Shown piece by piece: positions 1 through 9,779 of a DNA stretch of 64,000 nt (position 1 is the first letter of the stretch; each line of letters opens with the position of its first letter). A program made the translations under genes and the position numbers. The notes under the pieces are model-generated. The model was not told the DNA's origin. It saw nothing but the letters and a program-made list of their open reading frames with translations, and searched no databases. Origin of the DNA: Burkholderiaceae bacterium (lineage in GTDB: Bacteria > Pseudomonadota > Gammaproteobacteria > Burkholderiales > Burkholderiaceae_C); contig JAKLLA010000018.1 of assembly GCA_023150375.1 (NCBI GenBank), positions 62,001-126,000 on the forward strand, written 5' to 3'.

Positions 1-304
1 CTCATGAAGTACTTCGGCCAGCCCCGACGAAATCGTCCGAGGCGCCCGCGAGGCGTGCGCCGGCCGAAATGAATCTGAAAAGGTCGATAACCGGGAGTCC
101 CGACCCTGCCCATTGCAGCGATTATGCGTGCAACGCGTCACAAGAATCGGCCCGGCATGGCGAAACACCGCGATCGAAGGGTTTCCAGACCCACGCCGAT
201 GGCGTTTTGCAGCCCCGGACCGATTTCCACGCCGAACCCGTCGTCACGCGGGCAACGAAGAAAGGGCACCAGGGTGCCCTTTGCTTGCCGTCGAGGCCCG
301 GGGA
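1..304. other. No gene seen; 3' flank of the TonB receptor gene
   Basis: No convincing gene is visible on either strand. Short open frames here have no ribosome site and no recognisable protein. The only structure I see is the palindrome at 261-282, annotated as the terminator of the receptor gene that ends at 305. Confidence 0.5.
261..282 (-). terminator. Rho-independent-like terminator after the TonB receptor
   Basis: Perfect inverted repeat AAAGGGCACC-AG-GGTGCCCTTT (10-bp stem, 2-nt loop), beginning 22 nt after the stop codon of the minus-strand receptor gene. Read on the minus strand the hairpin ends in TTT then CTTCG, so the U-tract is short. The position strongly suggests a terminator. 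Confidence 0.7.
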
Positions 305-2974
305 TCAGAACGACAGGCTGCCGCGCAGCGTGTAGGTCCGGCCGAGCGGGTCGGTGTAACGCGGGTCGTAACCCTGCTGGAAGGTCGAACCCTGGTTCGT
401 GAAGGGAGGATCCTTGTCGAACAGGTTCTTCACACCCAGCGTCAGGCTCAGGTTCTTGATCGGCTTGACCGTGGCGGACACGTCGACCAGGGTATAGCCC
501 TTGACCTTGTTGTAGTACTGCGCCTCGACCAGGTTCTCGTCGGTGTAGCCCGTCTTGTGCCGCACGTTCAGCTGCGCCGCCCAGCGGCCCGCATCCCAGC
601 GCGCGCCGATGTTGTGCTGCCAGCGGAAGGCCACCCAGCCGTCCTCGTAGCGACCGGCCATCTCGATGTACGGATCGCTCTCGGTACGCTGGTACTGGTA
701 GCTGCGCACGTAGGTACCGTCGTAGCTCAGCGCCAGATTGCCAGCCGAGCCGAACGACAGGCCGTAGGCCGCCGTCAGGTCGACACCGTCGGTCTTCAGG
801 CCGCCGAGGTTGTCGGTCAGCGTCACGACATAAGCCAGCGCGTTGCTGCCGGCCCAGTCGTTCAAGCAGCGGTCATAGCGCTCCTGCTCGGCCGCGGAGA
901 GCTGGTTGCAGCGCACGTAACGGCTGGCGTACTTGCTGGCGTCGGCCATCACCGCCTGCTCCGGGAAGGGCAGGATCTGGTTCGTCAGCCGGATGTTCCA
1001 GTAGTCCACCGAGAAGGTGAGGTTGCGTGCCGGCTCCAGCGCGATACCCAGCGAGAAGGTCTTCGACTTCTCCGGCTTCAGCGACGGGTTGCCGCCGGTC
1101 TGACGCTGCACCTGCATGCCGCAGTCCCGCACGGACACACCGCCTGCGGCGACCGTGCCGCCCGGGCAGAGCAGCGGATCGTCGTAGTCGTTCTCGGAGT
1201 AGGTCACCGACTGGGGGCCCCACATCTCGTCGAGCGACGGCGCACGGAAGCCGGTATTGGCCGAACCGCGCAGCAGGAAGGCCTTGGTGGGCTGGAACTT
1301 GAAGCCGATCTTCGGGTTGAAGGTGCTGCCGGCATCCGAGTACTTGTCGAAACGCGCCGCCAGGCTGACCTCGAAGGAGCGGGCGATCGGCAACAGCAAC
1401 TCACCGGTCAACGCGACGATGTCGCGCCCGCCGCCGGCGTGATACTCGCTGCGGCCGGCCGACGGCACGTTGTTGACCATGTTGTCGTCGGTGTCGTTGC
1501 GATAGTCCTCGCGACGCGCCTCGACGCCCACCGAACCGGCAGCCGCACCACCGCCCATTTCGAACAGGTCACGCGACAGGCGCAGATCCGCGCCGCGGGT
1601 CGAGCCGGTGGCCGTGGCGAAGGTGCCACGCATCTTGGCGGTCTCGATCAGGGCCACCTGCGCCGGCGTGGCGGTGCCGAAGGGGTTCAGCCGGCCCTCG
1701 TTCACATACTGGCGGATCAGGCGGGCGTTCACGTAGCCGTCGGTCGCACCGTCGCTCACCCGGCTTTCGGAGGCATACATGCCAGCGGTGTAGTCGGTGC
1801 CGCCCACCGAGCCGCGCAGGTCGAGCACGAAGCGGTCCGACGAGGCATTGGCCTCGTTGGTGCGCTTGCCCGCCGGGATCATGCGCCAGCCCGCCGAGAT
1901 GTTGCGGGTGGGGTCGATGCCCGGGAAGGCCGTCGGGTAGTACGGGTTGGTCGGGGTCAGCACGATGCCGCCGACCGGATCGGAGGCCACGCGCGCGATG
2001 TTCTGCGATTGCGACCCGGCATACTCGGCCGACAGCAGCGCATCGCCCGGGAGCTTGATGGTGCCGCGCAGCGCCATCGTGGTCTGCTCGGTCTCCGGGA
2101 TGATGTCGATCATGCCCGAATAGTCGAATACGCAGCGGCCGTCACCCAGCGGCACGGACAGCGGGGGCGCACAGCCTGCAGCCTCGCTGGGGTTGCCCAC
2201 CAGCGTGGAGCCATCGGCCAAGGTCTGGGTGAAGTTGCCCGGGAAGGTCGTTCCTGAAATCTTGAACAGACCCCGGTTTTCGATGATGCCCGTGCTGGCG
2301 AACTTGCGATCCAGCGCCGCCACCGATTCCTGCTTGTGCTTGTCGATCGCGCCCCAGACGTTGAAACCATGCGTCTGCAGGTCGCCGAAGCCCAGCGTGA
2401 AGGACTGGCGTTCCTCGTCGCCACCGGCCGCGCGCGGGCGGCTCATTTCGGCCGTCAGTTCGACGCCGTTGAAATTGCGCTTGGTGATGAAGTTGATCAC
2501 CCCGCCGATCGCATCGGTGCCATAGATGGCCGACGCGCCGTCGCGCAGCACCTCGATGCGGTCGATGACCGCGAACGGAATCGAGTTCAGGTCGACGTAG
2601 GAGGAATCGAAGGCGAAGTTCGCGACCCGCCGCCCGTTGAGCAGGATCAGCGTCTTGTTCGCCCCCAGGCCGCGCAGGTCGGCCACCGACGCGCCGCCGG
2701 TGCTCGAGCCGATCGACTGCGAGCCGGTCAGCGAGCTCTGGCTGGCGGCGATGCGGGCCACCACGCCTTCCACGGTGGTGACCCCGGCCTCGCGCAGTTC
2801 GGCCGCCTTGTAGACCGAGACCGGCAGGGCACCCTCGTTGGCGATCGAGCGACGGATCGACGAGCCGGTGATTTCCACCCGCTCGAGATTCTGTGCCTGC
2901 ACCGCCGGCGTCAGGACCGACAGGGAACCGAAGGCCGCCAGCAAACCCAGGGAAAGTTTCGTTCTCGCAAACAT
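305..2974 (-). CDS. TonB-dependent outer-membrane receptor
   Basis: 889-residue outer-membrane receptor for TonB-driven uptake of an unidentified ligand (siderophore, vitamin or glycan). The N-terminus is a signal peptide (MFARTKLSLGLLAAFGSL, cleavage near AVQA-QN). A plug domain follows, with VEITGSSIRR at its start and the LLNGRRVA and RIEVLRDGASAIYGTDAIGG signatures. A long beta-barrel ends in the typical aromatic terminus (LRGSLSF). The frame stays open further upstream, but the ATG at 2974 has TAGGAG about 10 nt upstream and starts exactly at the signal peptide, so it is the chosen start. The gene stands alone and is divergent from the hydrolase gene. No ECF sigma or FecR gene adjoins it and I see no N-terminal signalling domain, so the substrate is not given by context. 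Confidence 0.9.
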   Translation of the reverse strand: MFARTKLSLGLLAAFGSLSVLTPAVQAQNLERVEITGSSIRRSIANEGALPVSVYKAAELREAGVTTVEGVVARIAASQSSLTGSQSIGSSTGGASVADLRGLGANKTLILLNGRRVANFAFDSSYVDLNSIPFAVIDRIEVLRDGASAIYGTDAIGGVINFITKRNFNGVELTAEMSRPRAAGGDEERQSFTLGFGDLQTHGFNVWGAIDKHKQESVAALDRKFASTGIIENRGLFKISGTTFPGNFTQTLADGSTLVGNPSEAAGCAPPLSVPLGDGRCVFDYSGMIDIIPETEQTTMALRGTIKLPGDALLSAEYAGSQSQNIARVASDPVGGIVLTPTNPYYPTAFPGIDPTRNISAGWRMIPAGKRTNEANASSDRFVLDLRGSVGGTDYTAGMYASESRVSDGATDGYVNARLIRQYVNEGRLNPFGTATPAQVALIETAKMRGTFATATGSTRGADLRLSRDLFEMGGGAAAGSVGVEARREDYRNDTDDNMVNNVPSAGRSEYHAGGGRDIVALTGELLLPIARSFEVSLAARFDKYSDAGSTFNPKIGFKFQPTKAFLLRGSANTGFRAPSLDEMWGPQSVTYSENDYDDPLLCPGGTVAAGGVSVRDCGMQVQRQTGGNPSLKPEKSKTFSLGIALEPARNLTFSVDYWNIRLTNQILPFPEQAVMADASKYASRYVRCNQLSAAEQERYDRCLNDWAGSNALAYVVTLTDNLGGLKTDGVDLTAAYGLSFGSAGNLALSYDGTYVRSYQYQRTESDPYIEMAGRYEDGWVAFRWQHNIGARWDAGRWAAQLNVRHKTGYTDENLVEAQYYNKVKGYTLVDVSATVKPIKNLSLTLGVKNLFDKDPPFTNQGSTFQQGYDPRYTDPLGRTYTLRGSLSF

Positions 2975-3539
2975 GTGCCGCTTACTCCTACGAAGGTTGA
3001 TCGATAGACCGCCGGTGTCTCCGATGCGAAAAACTCTTTCACCAGGAAAGTCGCCGCCGCGTGGGACCCGATCGAAGTGTGAATTGATTGTCACGGGACG
3101 TCTGCCAAGGTGTCCAGATTGTTTCCACCTGTGGCGGTCGAGGGACTGCAGCGGCCATCTGTCGCGATGCACCCGAAACGCGCACGATCGCGGCGACATC
3201 CCGGCACCAAAGGCCGGGATTGCGCCGCTTCTGCACCGTGCCGGGGCGCTTCGGTGGCAACCCTCCTCGAGAGGGTGCGTGGGGGAAACCCGGTCCGCAA
3301 TCGCGGGAGGCTCGTTGTCCGGCGGCAACATGTCACGCAGCGCCCCTTCGCGATGAAAGGAATTGACAGCGATCGGGGTACTTTTCATGGGATTGAATCC
3401 CATGAAGAGATGCGTGATCGTGGCCCGCAAGGCGTCCTCGAATGAGGACTTTCCCCGGCCGCAAGCGCCGAGCCGGCCCGGGTTGCGGCTGTCACGGCGT
3501 CGACAGGCGGGCCTGCCGTCGATCGCCTAAAGTGATTCG
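2975..3539. other. 565-bp divergent intergenic region
   Basis: Separates the divergent TonB receptor and alpha/beta hydrolase genes, so it must hold both promoters. Overlapping open frames on both strands show no domain, no signal peptide and no ribosome site, and I call none. Visible elements are the receptor ribosome site just upstream of 2974, an isolated TTGACA at 3363-3368 with no good -10 at the usual spacing, and the inverted repeat at 3386-3404. Confidence 0.5.
3386..3404. promoter_or_regulatory. 19-bp perfect inverted repeat, possible operator
   Basis: CATGGGATT-G-AATCCCATG, a perfect 9-bp inverted repeat around one base. It lies about 140 bp before the hydrolase start and 410 bp before the receptor start, just after a TTGACA hexamer. 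Its size and symmetry fit a dimeric regulator's site. No regulator gene is adjacent. Confidence 0.35.
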
Positions 3540-4523
3540 ATGAACTTTCCCTCCCCGCTCCAGACCGCGCCGGCCGAGGCGGCCGCGCCCTATCGGCCGA
3601 GGCGCCCGGCCGATCGTCGTGTCGTGTCGCTGCGCCAGCAGTCCTACCACCTCTGCACCTGGGGCGACGCGTCGCTGGTCACGCCCGAGCGGCCCCTGCT
3701 GCTGCTGCTGCACGGCTGGATGGACGTGGGCGCGTCCTTCCAGTTCCTGGTGGACGAACTGGCCGCCCTGGAGGGTGAGTGCCGCTTCGTCGTCGCCCCC
3801 GACTGGCGCGGCTTCGGGCGCACGCAGGGGCCGCCGGTGGACAGCTACTGGTTCGCGGATTACCTGGCCGACCTCGACGCCCTGCTGCGCGACCCTGCAC
3901 TCGGACTGGCGGGCGACGCAGCGATCGACCTGGTCGGGCACAGCATGGGCGGCAACGTGGTGATGCTCTACGCCGGTGTGCGGCCCGCGCGCATCCGCCG
4001 GCTGGTCAACCTGGAGGGCTTCGGGATGCCGCGCAACACGCCCGAGCAGGCGCCGCGCCGCTACGCCCAGTGGCTCGACGAACTGGCCGAGCCGAGCCGC
4101 CTGCGCCCCTACCCCAGTCTGGCGGCCGTGGCCGGGCGGCTGACGAAGAACAATCCGCGCCTGAGCGCCGACAAGGCCGCCTGGCTGGCACCGCACTGGT
4201 CGCAGGAGACATCGCCGGGTCAGTGGGAGATCCTGGGCGATCCGGCGCACAAGCGCGTCAACCCGGTGCTCTACCGCGTCGACGAGGTGCTGGCCTGCTG
4301 GCGTCAGATCACCGCGCCGGTGCTGTGGGTGGAGGGCCGCGAGACCGACGTGACGAAGTGGTGGGGCCACCGCTACCCGCGCGAGGACTTCGAGGCCCGC
4401 ATCGCCGAGGTGCCCCGCCTGCAGCGGCACCTTCTGACGGACTGCGGCCACATGCTGCACCACGACCAGCCCGCCGCCCTGGCAGCACGGCTGAAGGCCT
4501 TCCTGGACGACCCCAACGTCTGA
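3540..4523 (+). CDS. Alpha/beta-hydrolase fold protein
   Basis: 327-residue soluble hydrolase of the alpha/beta fold (lipase/esterase/epoxide-hydrolase superfamily). Visible in order are the oxyanion-hole motif LLLHGWMDVGASF (near residue 57), DWRGFG (near 90), the nucleophile elbow GHSMGGN (near 137, Ser nucleophile), a lid-like helical insert, an acid-bearing WVEGRETDV segment, and the late histidine in TDCGHMLHHDQP (near 305). The catalytic triad therefore looks complete. No signal peptide is seen, so it is probably cytoplasmic. It is a single gene between the receptor and prfB. Substrate unknown; an ester or related small molecule is the family default. Upstream ribosome site is weak. Confidence 0.85.
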   Translation: MNFPSPLQTAPAEAAAPYRPRRPADRRVVSLRQQSYHLCTWGDASLVTPERPLLLLLHGWMDVGASFQFLVDELAALEGECRFVVAPDWRGFGRTQGPPVDSYWFADYLADLDALLRDPALGLAGDAAIDLVGHSMGGNVVMLYAGVRPARIRRLVNLEGFGMPRNTPEQAPRRYAQWLDELAEPSRLRPYPSLAAVAGRLTKNNPRLSADKAAWLAPHWSQETSPGQWEILGDPAHKRVNPVLYRVDEVLACWRQITAPVLWVEGRETDVTKWWGHRYPREDFEARIAEVPRLQRHLLTDCGHMLHHDQPAALAARLKAFLDDPNV

Positions 4524-4683
4524 GAATCGCCACGCGTCCACCCGTCACGGTGCGTCCGCGTGCACCGCGGGTGGCCCCGAACCGGAGCGCGGCAGCCCGT
4601 GCGAAAATCATGGGCTTTTCCGCGGCGTCGCATGCCCCAGCCGGCCGGCCGGCCCGCGGTGACTTTTCCAACCGGTTCGATCC

Positions 4684-5788
4684 ATGGACAACGAACAGAT
4701 CAACGCCATCGGCACCGCCCTGGCCGACCTCAGCGAGCGCACCTCCGCGCTAAGGGGGTATCTTTGACTACGAACGCAAGTCGCTGAGGCTGCAGGAAGT
4801 CAACGCCGCGCTCGAGAACCCGGACATCTGGAACGACCCGAAGCGGGCGCAGGAGCTGGGCAAGGAGAAGCGCACGCTGGAGGACGTGGTCGGCACGATC
4901 GACCACCTCACCAGCAACCTGTCGGACAACGCCGAGCTCTATGAAATGAGCAAGGAAGAGGGCGACCTGGACGGCCTGAAGACCATCTCCGACGAGGTCG
5001 AGGCGCTGCGCGCGATCGTCGAGAAGCTCGAGTTCCGCCGCATGTTCAGCAACCCGGCCGACCCGAGCAACTGCTTCATCGACATCCAGGCCGGCGCCGG
5101 CGGCACGGAGGCCTGCGACTGGGCCAACATGCTGTTGCGCCAGTACCTGAAGTACTGCGAGCGCAAGGGCTTCACCGCCACGGTGGAAGACATCACCGAG
5201 GGCGACACCGCCGGCATCAAGAGCGCCACGATCAAGGTGGAGGGCGACTACGCCTTCGGCCACCTGCGCACCGAAACCGGCGTGCACCGTCTGGTGCGCA
5301 AGAGCCCGTTCGATTCGTCGGGCGGGCGGCACACCTCGTTCGCCTCGCTGTTCGTCTACCCGGAGATCGACGACTCGATCGAGATCGACATCAACCCGGC
5401 CGATGTGCGCACCGACACCTTCCGCGCCTCGGGCGCGGGCGGCCAGCACATCAACAAGACCGATTCGGCGGTGCGCCTGACGCACATCCCCACCGGCATC
5501 GTGGTGCAGTGCCAGGACGGCCGCAGCCAGCACAGCAACCGCGACGTGGCCTGGAAGCGCCTGCGCTCGCGCCTGTACGACTTCGAGATGCGCAAGCGCA
5601 TGGAGGAGCAGCAGAAGCTCGAGGACAGCAAGACCGACGTCGGCTGGGGCCACCAGATCCGCAGCTACGTGCTGGACAACAGCCGCATCAAGGACCTGCG
5701 CACCAACGTGGAAATCTCCGCGACGCAGAAGGTGCTCGACGGCGACCTGGATGCCTTCATCGAGGCCAGCCTGAAGCAGGGCCTGTGA
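4684..5788 (+). CDS. prfB: Peptide chain release factor 2 with programmed +1 frameshift
   Basis: RF2 recognises UGA and UAA stop codons and triggers peptide release on the ribosome. The gene starts at ATG 4684 ([10 protein letters not shown]), reads 27 codons to an in-frame TGA at 4765-4767, and continues in the +1 frame from GAC at 4766 to the stop at 5786-5788. The product is 367 residues, the normal RF2 size. Landmarks are the SPF anticodon-like motif ([10 protein letters not shown]) and the catalytic GGQ loop ([16 protein letters not shown]). The residue before SGAGGQ is Ala (FRASGAGGQ), as in most bacteria, not Thr as in E. coli K-12. A start at 4886 would cut off domain 1 and is wrong. 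The gene is followed after 131 bp by pepN. Confidence 0.97.
4753..4768 (+). promoter_or_regulatory. prfB programmed +1 frameshift site
   Basis: AGGGGGTATCTTTGAC: an internal Shine-Dalgarno-like AGGGGG, three bases of spacing, slippery CTT and the in-frame TGA followed by C. This matches the well-known E. coli site. When RF2 is scarce, the ribosome pauses at UGA and slips forward one base, so RF2 controls its own synthesis. Confidence 0.96.
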
Positions 5789-5919
5789 GTCCGGCCCCGT
5801 GATGCGCGGCTGGCCGGCCTCACGGGCAGGCCGGCCACGCCGAACCGAACGACCGGGCACCGCGCCCGTCCCCTGATCGCCCGACCCGAACGGTCGGGCT
5901 CCACCGAGAGAGACATCCC

Positions 5920-8616
5920 ATGCGTGAAGGCAGCAGCCCCGTGCTGGTCCGCCGTGAGGACTACAGCGCCCCCAGCCACTGGATCCGCAGCGTCGACCTG
6001 AGCTTCGACCTCGACCCGGCCAAGACGCTGGTGATCAACCGCATGCGCGTCGAGCCCAACGCTGCACGCGCCGGCGAGCCGCTGCGGCTGGACGGCGAAG
6101 CGATCACGCTGACGCGGGTGCTGGTGAACGGCGAGAGCGTCTCGTTCCGCTTCGAGGGCGAGCAGCTCGTGCTGGACAAGATCCCGGCCGAACCCTTCGA
6201 CCTCGAGGTGCGCAACACCTGCGCGCCCGAGAAGAACACCGAGCTGTCCGGCCTGTACACCTCCGGCGGCGGCTTCTTCACCCAGTGCGAGGCGCAGGGC
6301 TTCCGGCGCATCACCTATTTCCCGGATCGTCCGGACGTGATGGCGGTGTTCCGGGTCACCCTGAAGGCCGACGCGAAGGCCTACCCGGTGCTGCTGTCCA
6401 ACGGCAACCTGGTCGAATCGGGCCCGCTCGACAAAGGCCGCCACTTCGCGGTCTGGAGCGATCCCCACCCCAAGCCCAGCTACCTGTTCGCGCTGGTGGC
6501 CGGCAAGCTGGTGTGCCGCGAGCAGCGCATCCGCACCCGCGCCGGGCGTGATCACCTGCTGCAGGTCTATGTGCGCGCCGGCGACCTGGACAAGACCGAG
6601 CACGCGATGAACTCGCTGATCGCCTCGGTGGCCTGGGACGAAGCCCGCTTCGGCCTCAGCCTGGACCTCGAGCGCTTCATGGTCGTCGCGGTGAGCGACT
6701 TCAACATGGGCGCGATGGAGAACAAGGGCCTGAACATCTTCAACACGAAGTACGTGCTGGCCAGCCCCGCCACCGCCACCGACGCAGACTTCGCCAACAT
6801 CGAGGCGGTGGTCGGCCACGAGTACTTCCACAACTGGACCGGCAACCGCATCACCTGCCGCGACTGGTTCCAGCTCAGCCTGAAGGAAGGCCTGACGGTC
6901 TACCGCGACCAGGAGTTCAGCCAGGACATGGCGGGCGAGGCCTCCGCGCGTGCGGTCAAGCGCATCGAGGACGTGCGCCAGCTGCGCCAGTTCCAGTTCG
7001 TCGAGGACGCCGGCCCGATGGCGCACCCGGTGCGCCCCGACCAGTACCAGGCCATCGACAACTTCTACACCGCCACCGTCTACGAGAAGGGCGCCGAGGT
7101 GGTGCGCATGATGGCCACGCTGGTCGGCCGCGCGGGCTTCCGCCGCGGCATGGACCTGTACTTCCAGCGCCACGACGGCCAGGCCGTGACCTGCGACGAC
7201 TTCGCCCAGGCGATTGCCGACGCCAACCCGGACAGCGCCCTGGCCAGCCGCCTGGAGGCCTTCAAGCGCTGGTACGCCCAGGCCGGCACGCCGCGCGTGA
7301 GCGCCAGCGGCCACTTCGACGCCGTGGCCGGCCGCTACACGCTGACGCTGGCACAGCGCACCCAGGCCACGCCGGGCCAGCCGGACAAGCGGCCCTTCGT
7401 CATCCCCGTCGCCCTCGGCCTGATCTCCGCCGACGGCGTGGCGCTGCCGCTGCAGCTCGAGGGCGAAGCGGCCCCGCACGGTACCGAACGGGTGCTGGTG
7501 CTGGAGCAGCCGAGCCAGACCTGGGTCTTCACCGGCCTGGGCGAGCTGACCACCGCGCCGGTGCCCTCCCTGCTGCGCGGCTTCTCGGCCCCGGTGGTGC
7601 TGGAATGGGCTCCCGACGAGGCCCAGCTCTTCACCCTGCTGGCACACGACCACGATGCCTTCAACCGCTGGGAAGCCAGCCAGAAGCTCGCCCTGGCGCG
7701 TCTGCTGGCGGCGGCACAGGCCGACGGCACCGCCAGCCACCTCGACGAGACCTACGTGCAGGCGCTGCGCCGCGTGCTGCGCGACGAGCATCTGGATGCA
7801 GCCTTCAAGGAGCTGGTGCTGACCCTGCCCAGCGAGGCCTACGTGGCCGAGCGGCTGGCCGAGCAAGGTGTGCCCATCGACCCGCAGCGCATCCACGCCG
7901 CGCGGGAGACGATGCGCCTGCAGCTGGCCCAGGCCCTGCACGACGACTGGGTGTGGGCCTGGGAGACCCACCAGGACAACGGCGGCTACCGCCCCGACCC
8001 GCTGTCCAGCGGCCGGCGTGCGCTGGCCAACCTCGCCCTGGCGATGCTGGTCCTCGCCGCAGGCGTGCGCCATGACCCGCTGTGGCCCGGCCGCGCCTAC
8101 CAGCGCGTCAAGGACGCCGGCAACATGACCGACCGCTACGGCGCCCTGGCCGCGCTGGTCAATGCCCAGGCCGCGCTGGCCGAGCCGGCGCTCGAGCGCT
8201 TCCACACCCTCTTCCGTGACGAGGCGCTGGTGGTCGACAAGTGGTTCGCGCTGCAGGCCGGCGCCAGCGAAGTCGACGGCAAGGTCTTCGCCCGCATCAA
8301 GGCCCTGGCCCAGCACCCGGACTTCACGTTGAAGAACCCCAACCGCGCGCGCAGCCTGCTGATGGCGATGGCGCAGAACCCGGCCGTGCTGCACCGCGCC
8401 GATGCGGCCGGCTACGTCTTCTGGGCCGACAAGGTGGTGGAGATCGACGGCTTCAACCCGCAGCTGGCCGCCCGCCTGGCACGCGCCCTGGACCGCTGGC
8501 GTGCCCTGGCCGAGCCCTACCGCAGCGCCGCGCGCGAGGCCATCGCCCGGGTGGCTGCGCGCAGCGAGCTGTCGGCCGACACGCGCGAAATCGTCACGCG
8601 CGCCCTGGCCGACTGA
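5920..8616 (+). CDS. pepN: Aminopeptidase N (M1 family, alanyl aminopeptidase)
   Basis: 898-residue cytosolic zinc aminopeptidase that trims N-terminal residues from peptides. Length and domain order match bacterial PepN: an N-terminal beta domain, a thermolysin-like catalytic domain with the exopeptidase motif GAMEN (MGAMENKGLN, near residue 265) and zinc motif HEYFH (VVGHEYFHNWTGNR, near residue 302) with the downstream Glu ligand in LKEGLTVYRDQEF, then a C-terminal helical domain. The ATG at 5920 follows a purine-rich GAGAGAGA. All catalytic residues seen are intact. The gene precedes fbp by 51 bp and may be co-transcribed with it. Confidence 0.96.
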   Translation: MREGSSPVLVRREDYSAPSHWIRSVDLSFDLDPAKTLVINRMRVEPNAARAGEPLRLDGEAITLTRVLVNGESVSFRFEGEQLVLDKIPAEPFDLEVRNTCAPEKNTELSGLYTSGGGFFTQCEAQGFRRITYFPDRPDVMAVFRVTLKADAKAYPVLLSNGNLVESGPLDKGRHFAVWSDPHPKPSYLFALVAGKLVCREQRIRTRAGRDHLLQVYVRAGDLDKTEHAMNSLIASVAWDEARFGLSLDLERFMVVAVSDFNMGAMENKGLNIFNTKYVLASPATATDADFANIEAVVGHEYFHNWTGNRITCRDWFQLSLKEGLTVYRDQEFSQDMAGEASARAVKRIEDVRQLRQFQFVEDAGPMAHPVRPDQYQAIDNFYTATVYEKGAEVVRMMATLVGRAGFRRGMDLYFQRHDGQAVTCDDFAQAIADANPDSALASRLEAFKRWYAQAGTPRVSASGHFDAVAGRYTLTLAQRTQATPGQPDKRPFVIPVALGLISADGVALPLQLEGEAAPHGTERVLVLEQPSQTWVFTGLGELTTAPVPSLLRGFSAPVVLEWAPDEAQLFTLLAHDHDAFNRWEASQKLALARLLAAAQADGTASHLDETYVQALRRVLRDEHLDAAFKELVLTLPSEAYVAERLAEQGVPIDPQRIHAARETMRLQLAQALHDDWVWAWETHQDNGGYRPDPLSSGRRALANLALAMLVLAAGVRHDPLWPGRAYQRVKDAGNMTDRYGALAALVNAQAALAEPALERFHTLFRDEALVVDKWFALQAGASEVDGKVFARIKALAQHPDFTLKNPNRARSLLMAMAQNPAVLHRADAAGYVFWADKVVEIDGFNPQLAARLARALDRWRALAEPYRSAAREAIARVAARSELSADTREIVTRALAD

Positions 8617-8667
8617 GGCCGAGAATCCGCGCCGAGCCGCCGCACCAGGATTTCCGGAGGACCCCCG

Positions 8668-9693
8668 ATGAACGACAAACGCATTTCCCTGACCCGCTAC
8701 CTGGTCGAGCACCAGCGTGAGCACAGCCACATCCAGCCGCAGCTGCGCCTGCTGATCGAGGTGGTGGCACGCGCCTGCAAGCGCATCGCCATCTCGGTGA
8801 ACAAGGGCGCGCTGGGCGAGGTGCTCGGCTCGGCCGACACCGAGAACGTCCAGGGCGAGGTGCAGAAGAAGCTCGACGTGATCGCCAACGAGGTGCTGAT
8901 CGAGGCCAACGAGTGGGGCGGCCACCTGGCCGCCATGGCCTCCGAGGAGATGGACAGCATCCACGTCGTACCGCACCGCTACCCGCAGGGCGAGTACCTG
9001 CTGCTGTTCGATCCGCTGGACGGCTCGTCCAACATCGACGTCAACGTCTCGATCGGCACCATCTTCTCGGTGCTGCGCAAGGTCAGCAACCAGCGCGGCG
9101 TCAGCGAGGAGGACTTCCTGCAGCCGGGCAAGCAGCAGGCTGCGGCCGGCTATTGCGTCTACGGCCCGCAGACCACCCTGGTGCTGACCTTCGGCGACGG
9201 CGTGGCGATGTTCACGCTGGACCGCGAGACCGGCTCCTGGATCCTCACCGAAGACCAGGTGCAGATCCCGGCGGACACCAAGGAGTTCTCGATCAACATG
9301 TCGAACATGCGCCACTGGGCCCCACCGGTGCGGCGCTACATCGACGAGTGCCTGGCCGGCAAGGAAGGCCCGCGCGGCAAGGACTTCAACATGCGCTGGG
9401 TGGCCTCGATGGTGGCCGATGTGCACCGCATCCTCTCGCGCGGGGGCGTCTTCATGTACCCCTGGGACCAGCGCGAGCCGAAGAAGCCCGGCAAGCTGCG
9501 CCTGATGTACGAGGCCAACCCGATGGCCTTCCTGGTCGAGCAGGCCGGCGGTCTGGCCACCAACGGCCAGCAGCGCATCATGGACATCACCCCGACGGCA
9601 CTGCACGAGCGCGTCAGCGTGATGCTGGGCTCGAAGAACGAGGTGCAGCGCCTCACCGACTACCACCAGGAAGCCGCTGCCTCGAACGGCTGA
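8668..9693 (+). CDS. fbp: Fructose-1,6-bisphosphatase, class 1
   Basis: 341-residue enzyme that hydrolyses fructose-1,6-bisphosphate to fructose-6-phosphate in gluconeogenesis (and in the Calvin cycle of autotrophs). The metal and substrate motif [18 protein letters not shown] lies near residue 115, the acidic SEEMDSI near residue 93, and [20 protein letters not shown] near the C-terminal substrate loop. Length is normal. A strong ribosome site (CCGGAGG) precedes ATG 8668. It directly follows pepN, and no Calvin-cycle genes are nearby, so a general gluconeogenic role is most likely. Confidence 0.96.
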   Translation: MNDKRISLTRYLVEHQREHSHIQPQLRLLIEVVARACKRIAISVNKGALGEVLGSADTENVQGEVQKKLDVIANEVLIEANEWGGHLAAMASEEMDSIHVVPHRYPQGEYLLLFDPLDGSSNIDVNVSIGTIFSVLRKVSNQRGVSEEDFLQPGKQQAAAGYCVYGPQTTLVLTFGDGVAMFTLDRETGSWILTEDQVQIPADTKEFSINMSNMRHWAPPVRRYIDECLAGKEGPRGKDFNMRWVASMVADVHRILSRGGVFMYPWDQREPKKPGKLRLMYEANPMAFLVEQAGGLATNGQQRIMDITPTALHERVSVMLGSKNEVQRLTDYHQEAAASNG

Positions 9694-9722
9694 CGCCGTC
9701 CGGCCCGGCCCGGGCGGCGCAG

Positions 9723-9758
9723 GCACCGGCGGTGCTGCGACGCCGCGGCAGCCGGTGC
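9723..9758. terminator. Candidate bidirectional terminator between fbp and the TolC gene
   Basis: GC-rich hairpin in the 86-bp gap between two convergent genes: GCACCGGC pairs with GCCGGTGC, and inside that TGCTGC pairs with GCGGCA around a 6-nt loop, with a GG bulge. No T-tract follows on either strand, so intrinsic termination is uncertain. A short tandem duplication of GCCGTCAGCGTGC lies next to it, at the TolC stop. Confidence 0.35.
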
Positions 9759-9779
9759 GATGCCGTCAGCGTGCAGCCG

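Noticed and set aside
113..2257. A plus-strand frame of over 700 codons opposite the TonB receptor
   Set aside because: Antisense shadow; the receptor has signal peptide, plug and barrel motifs, and the shadow has none.
2975..3430. The receptor frame extended to a start near 3430
   Set aside because: It would add about 150 residues before a perfect signal peptide; the ATG at 2974 has a clear ribosome site.
5665..9726. A minus-strand open frame of about 1350 codons over pepN and fbp
   Set aside because: Antisense to two clearly recognised enzymes. High GC removes stop codons on the other strand; no domain or ribosome site.
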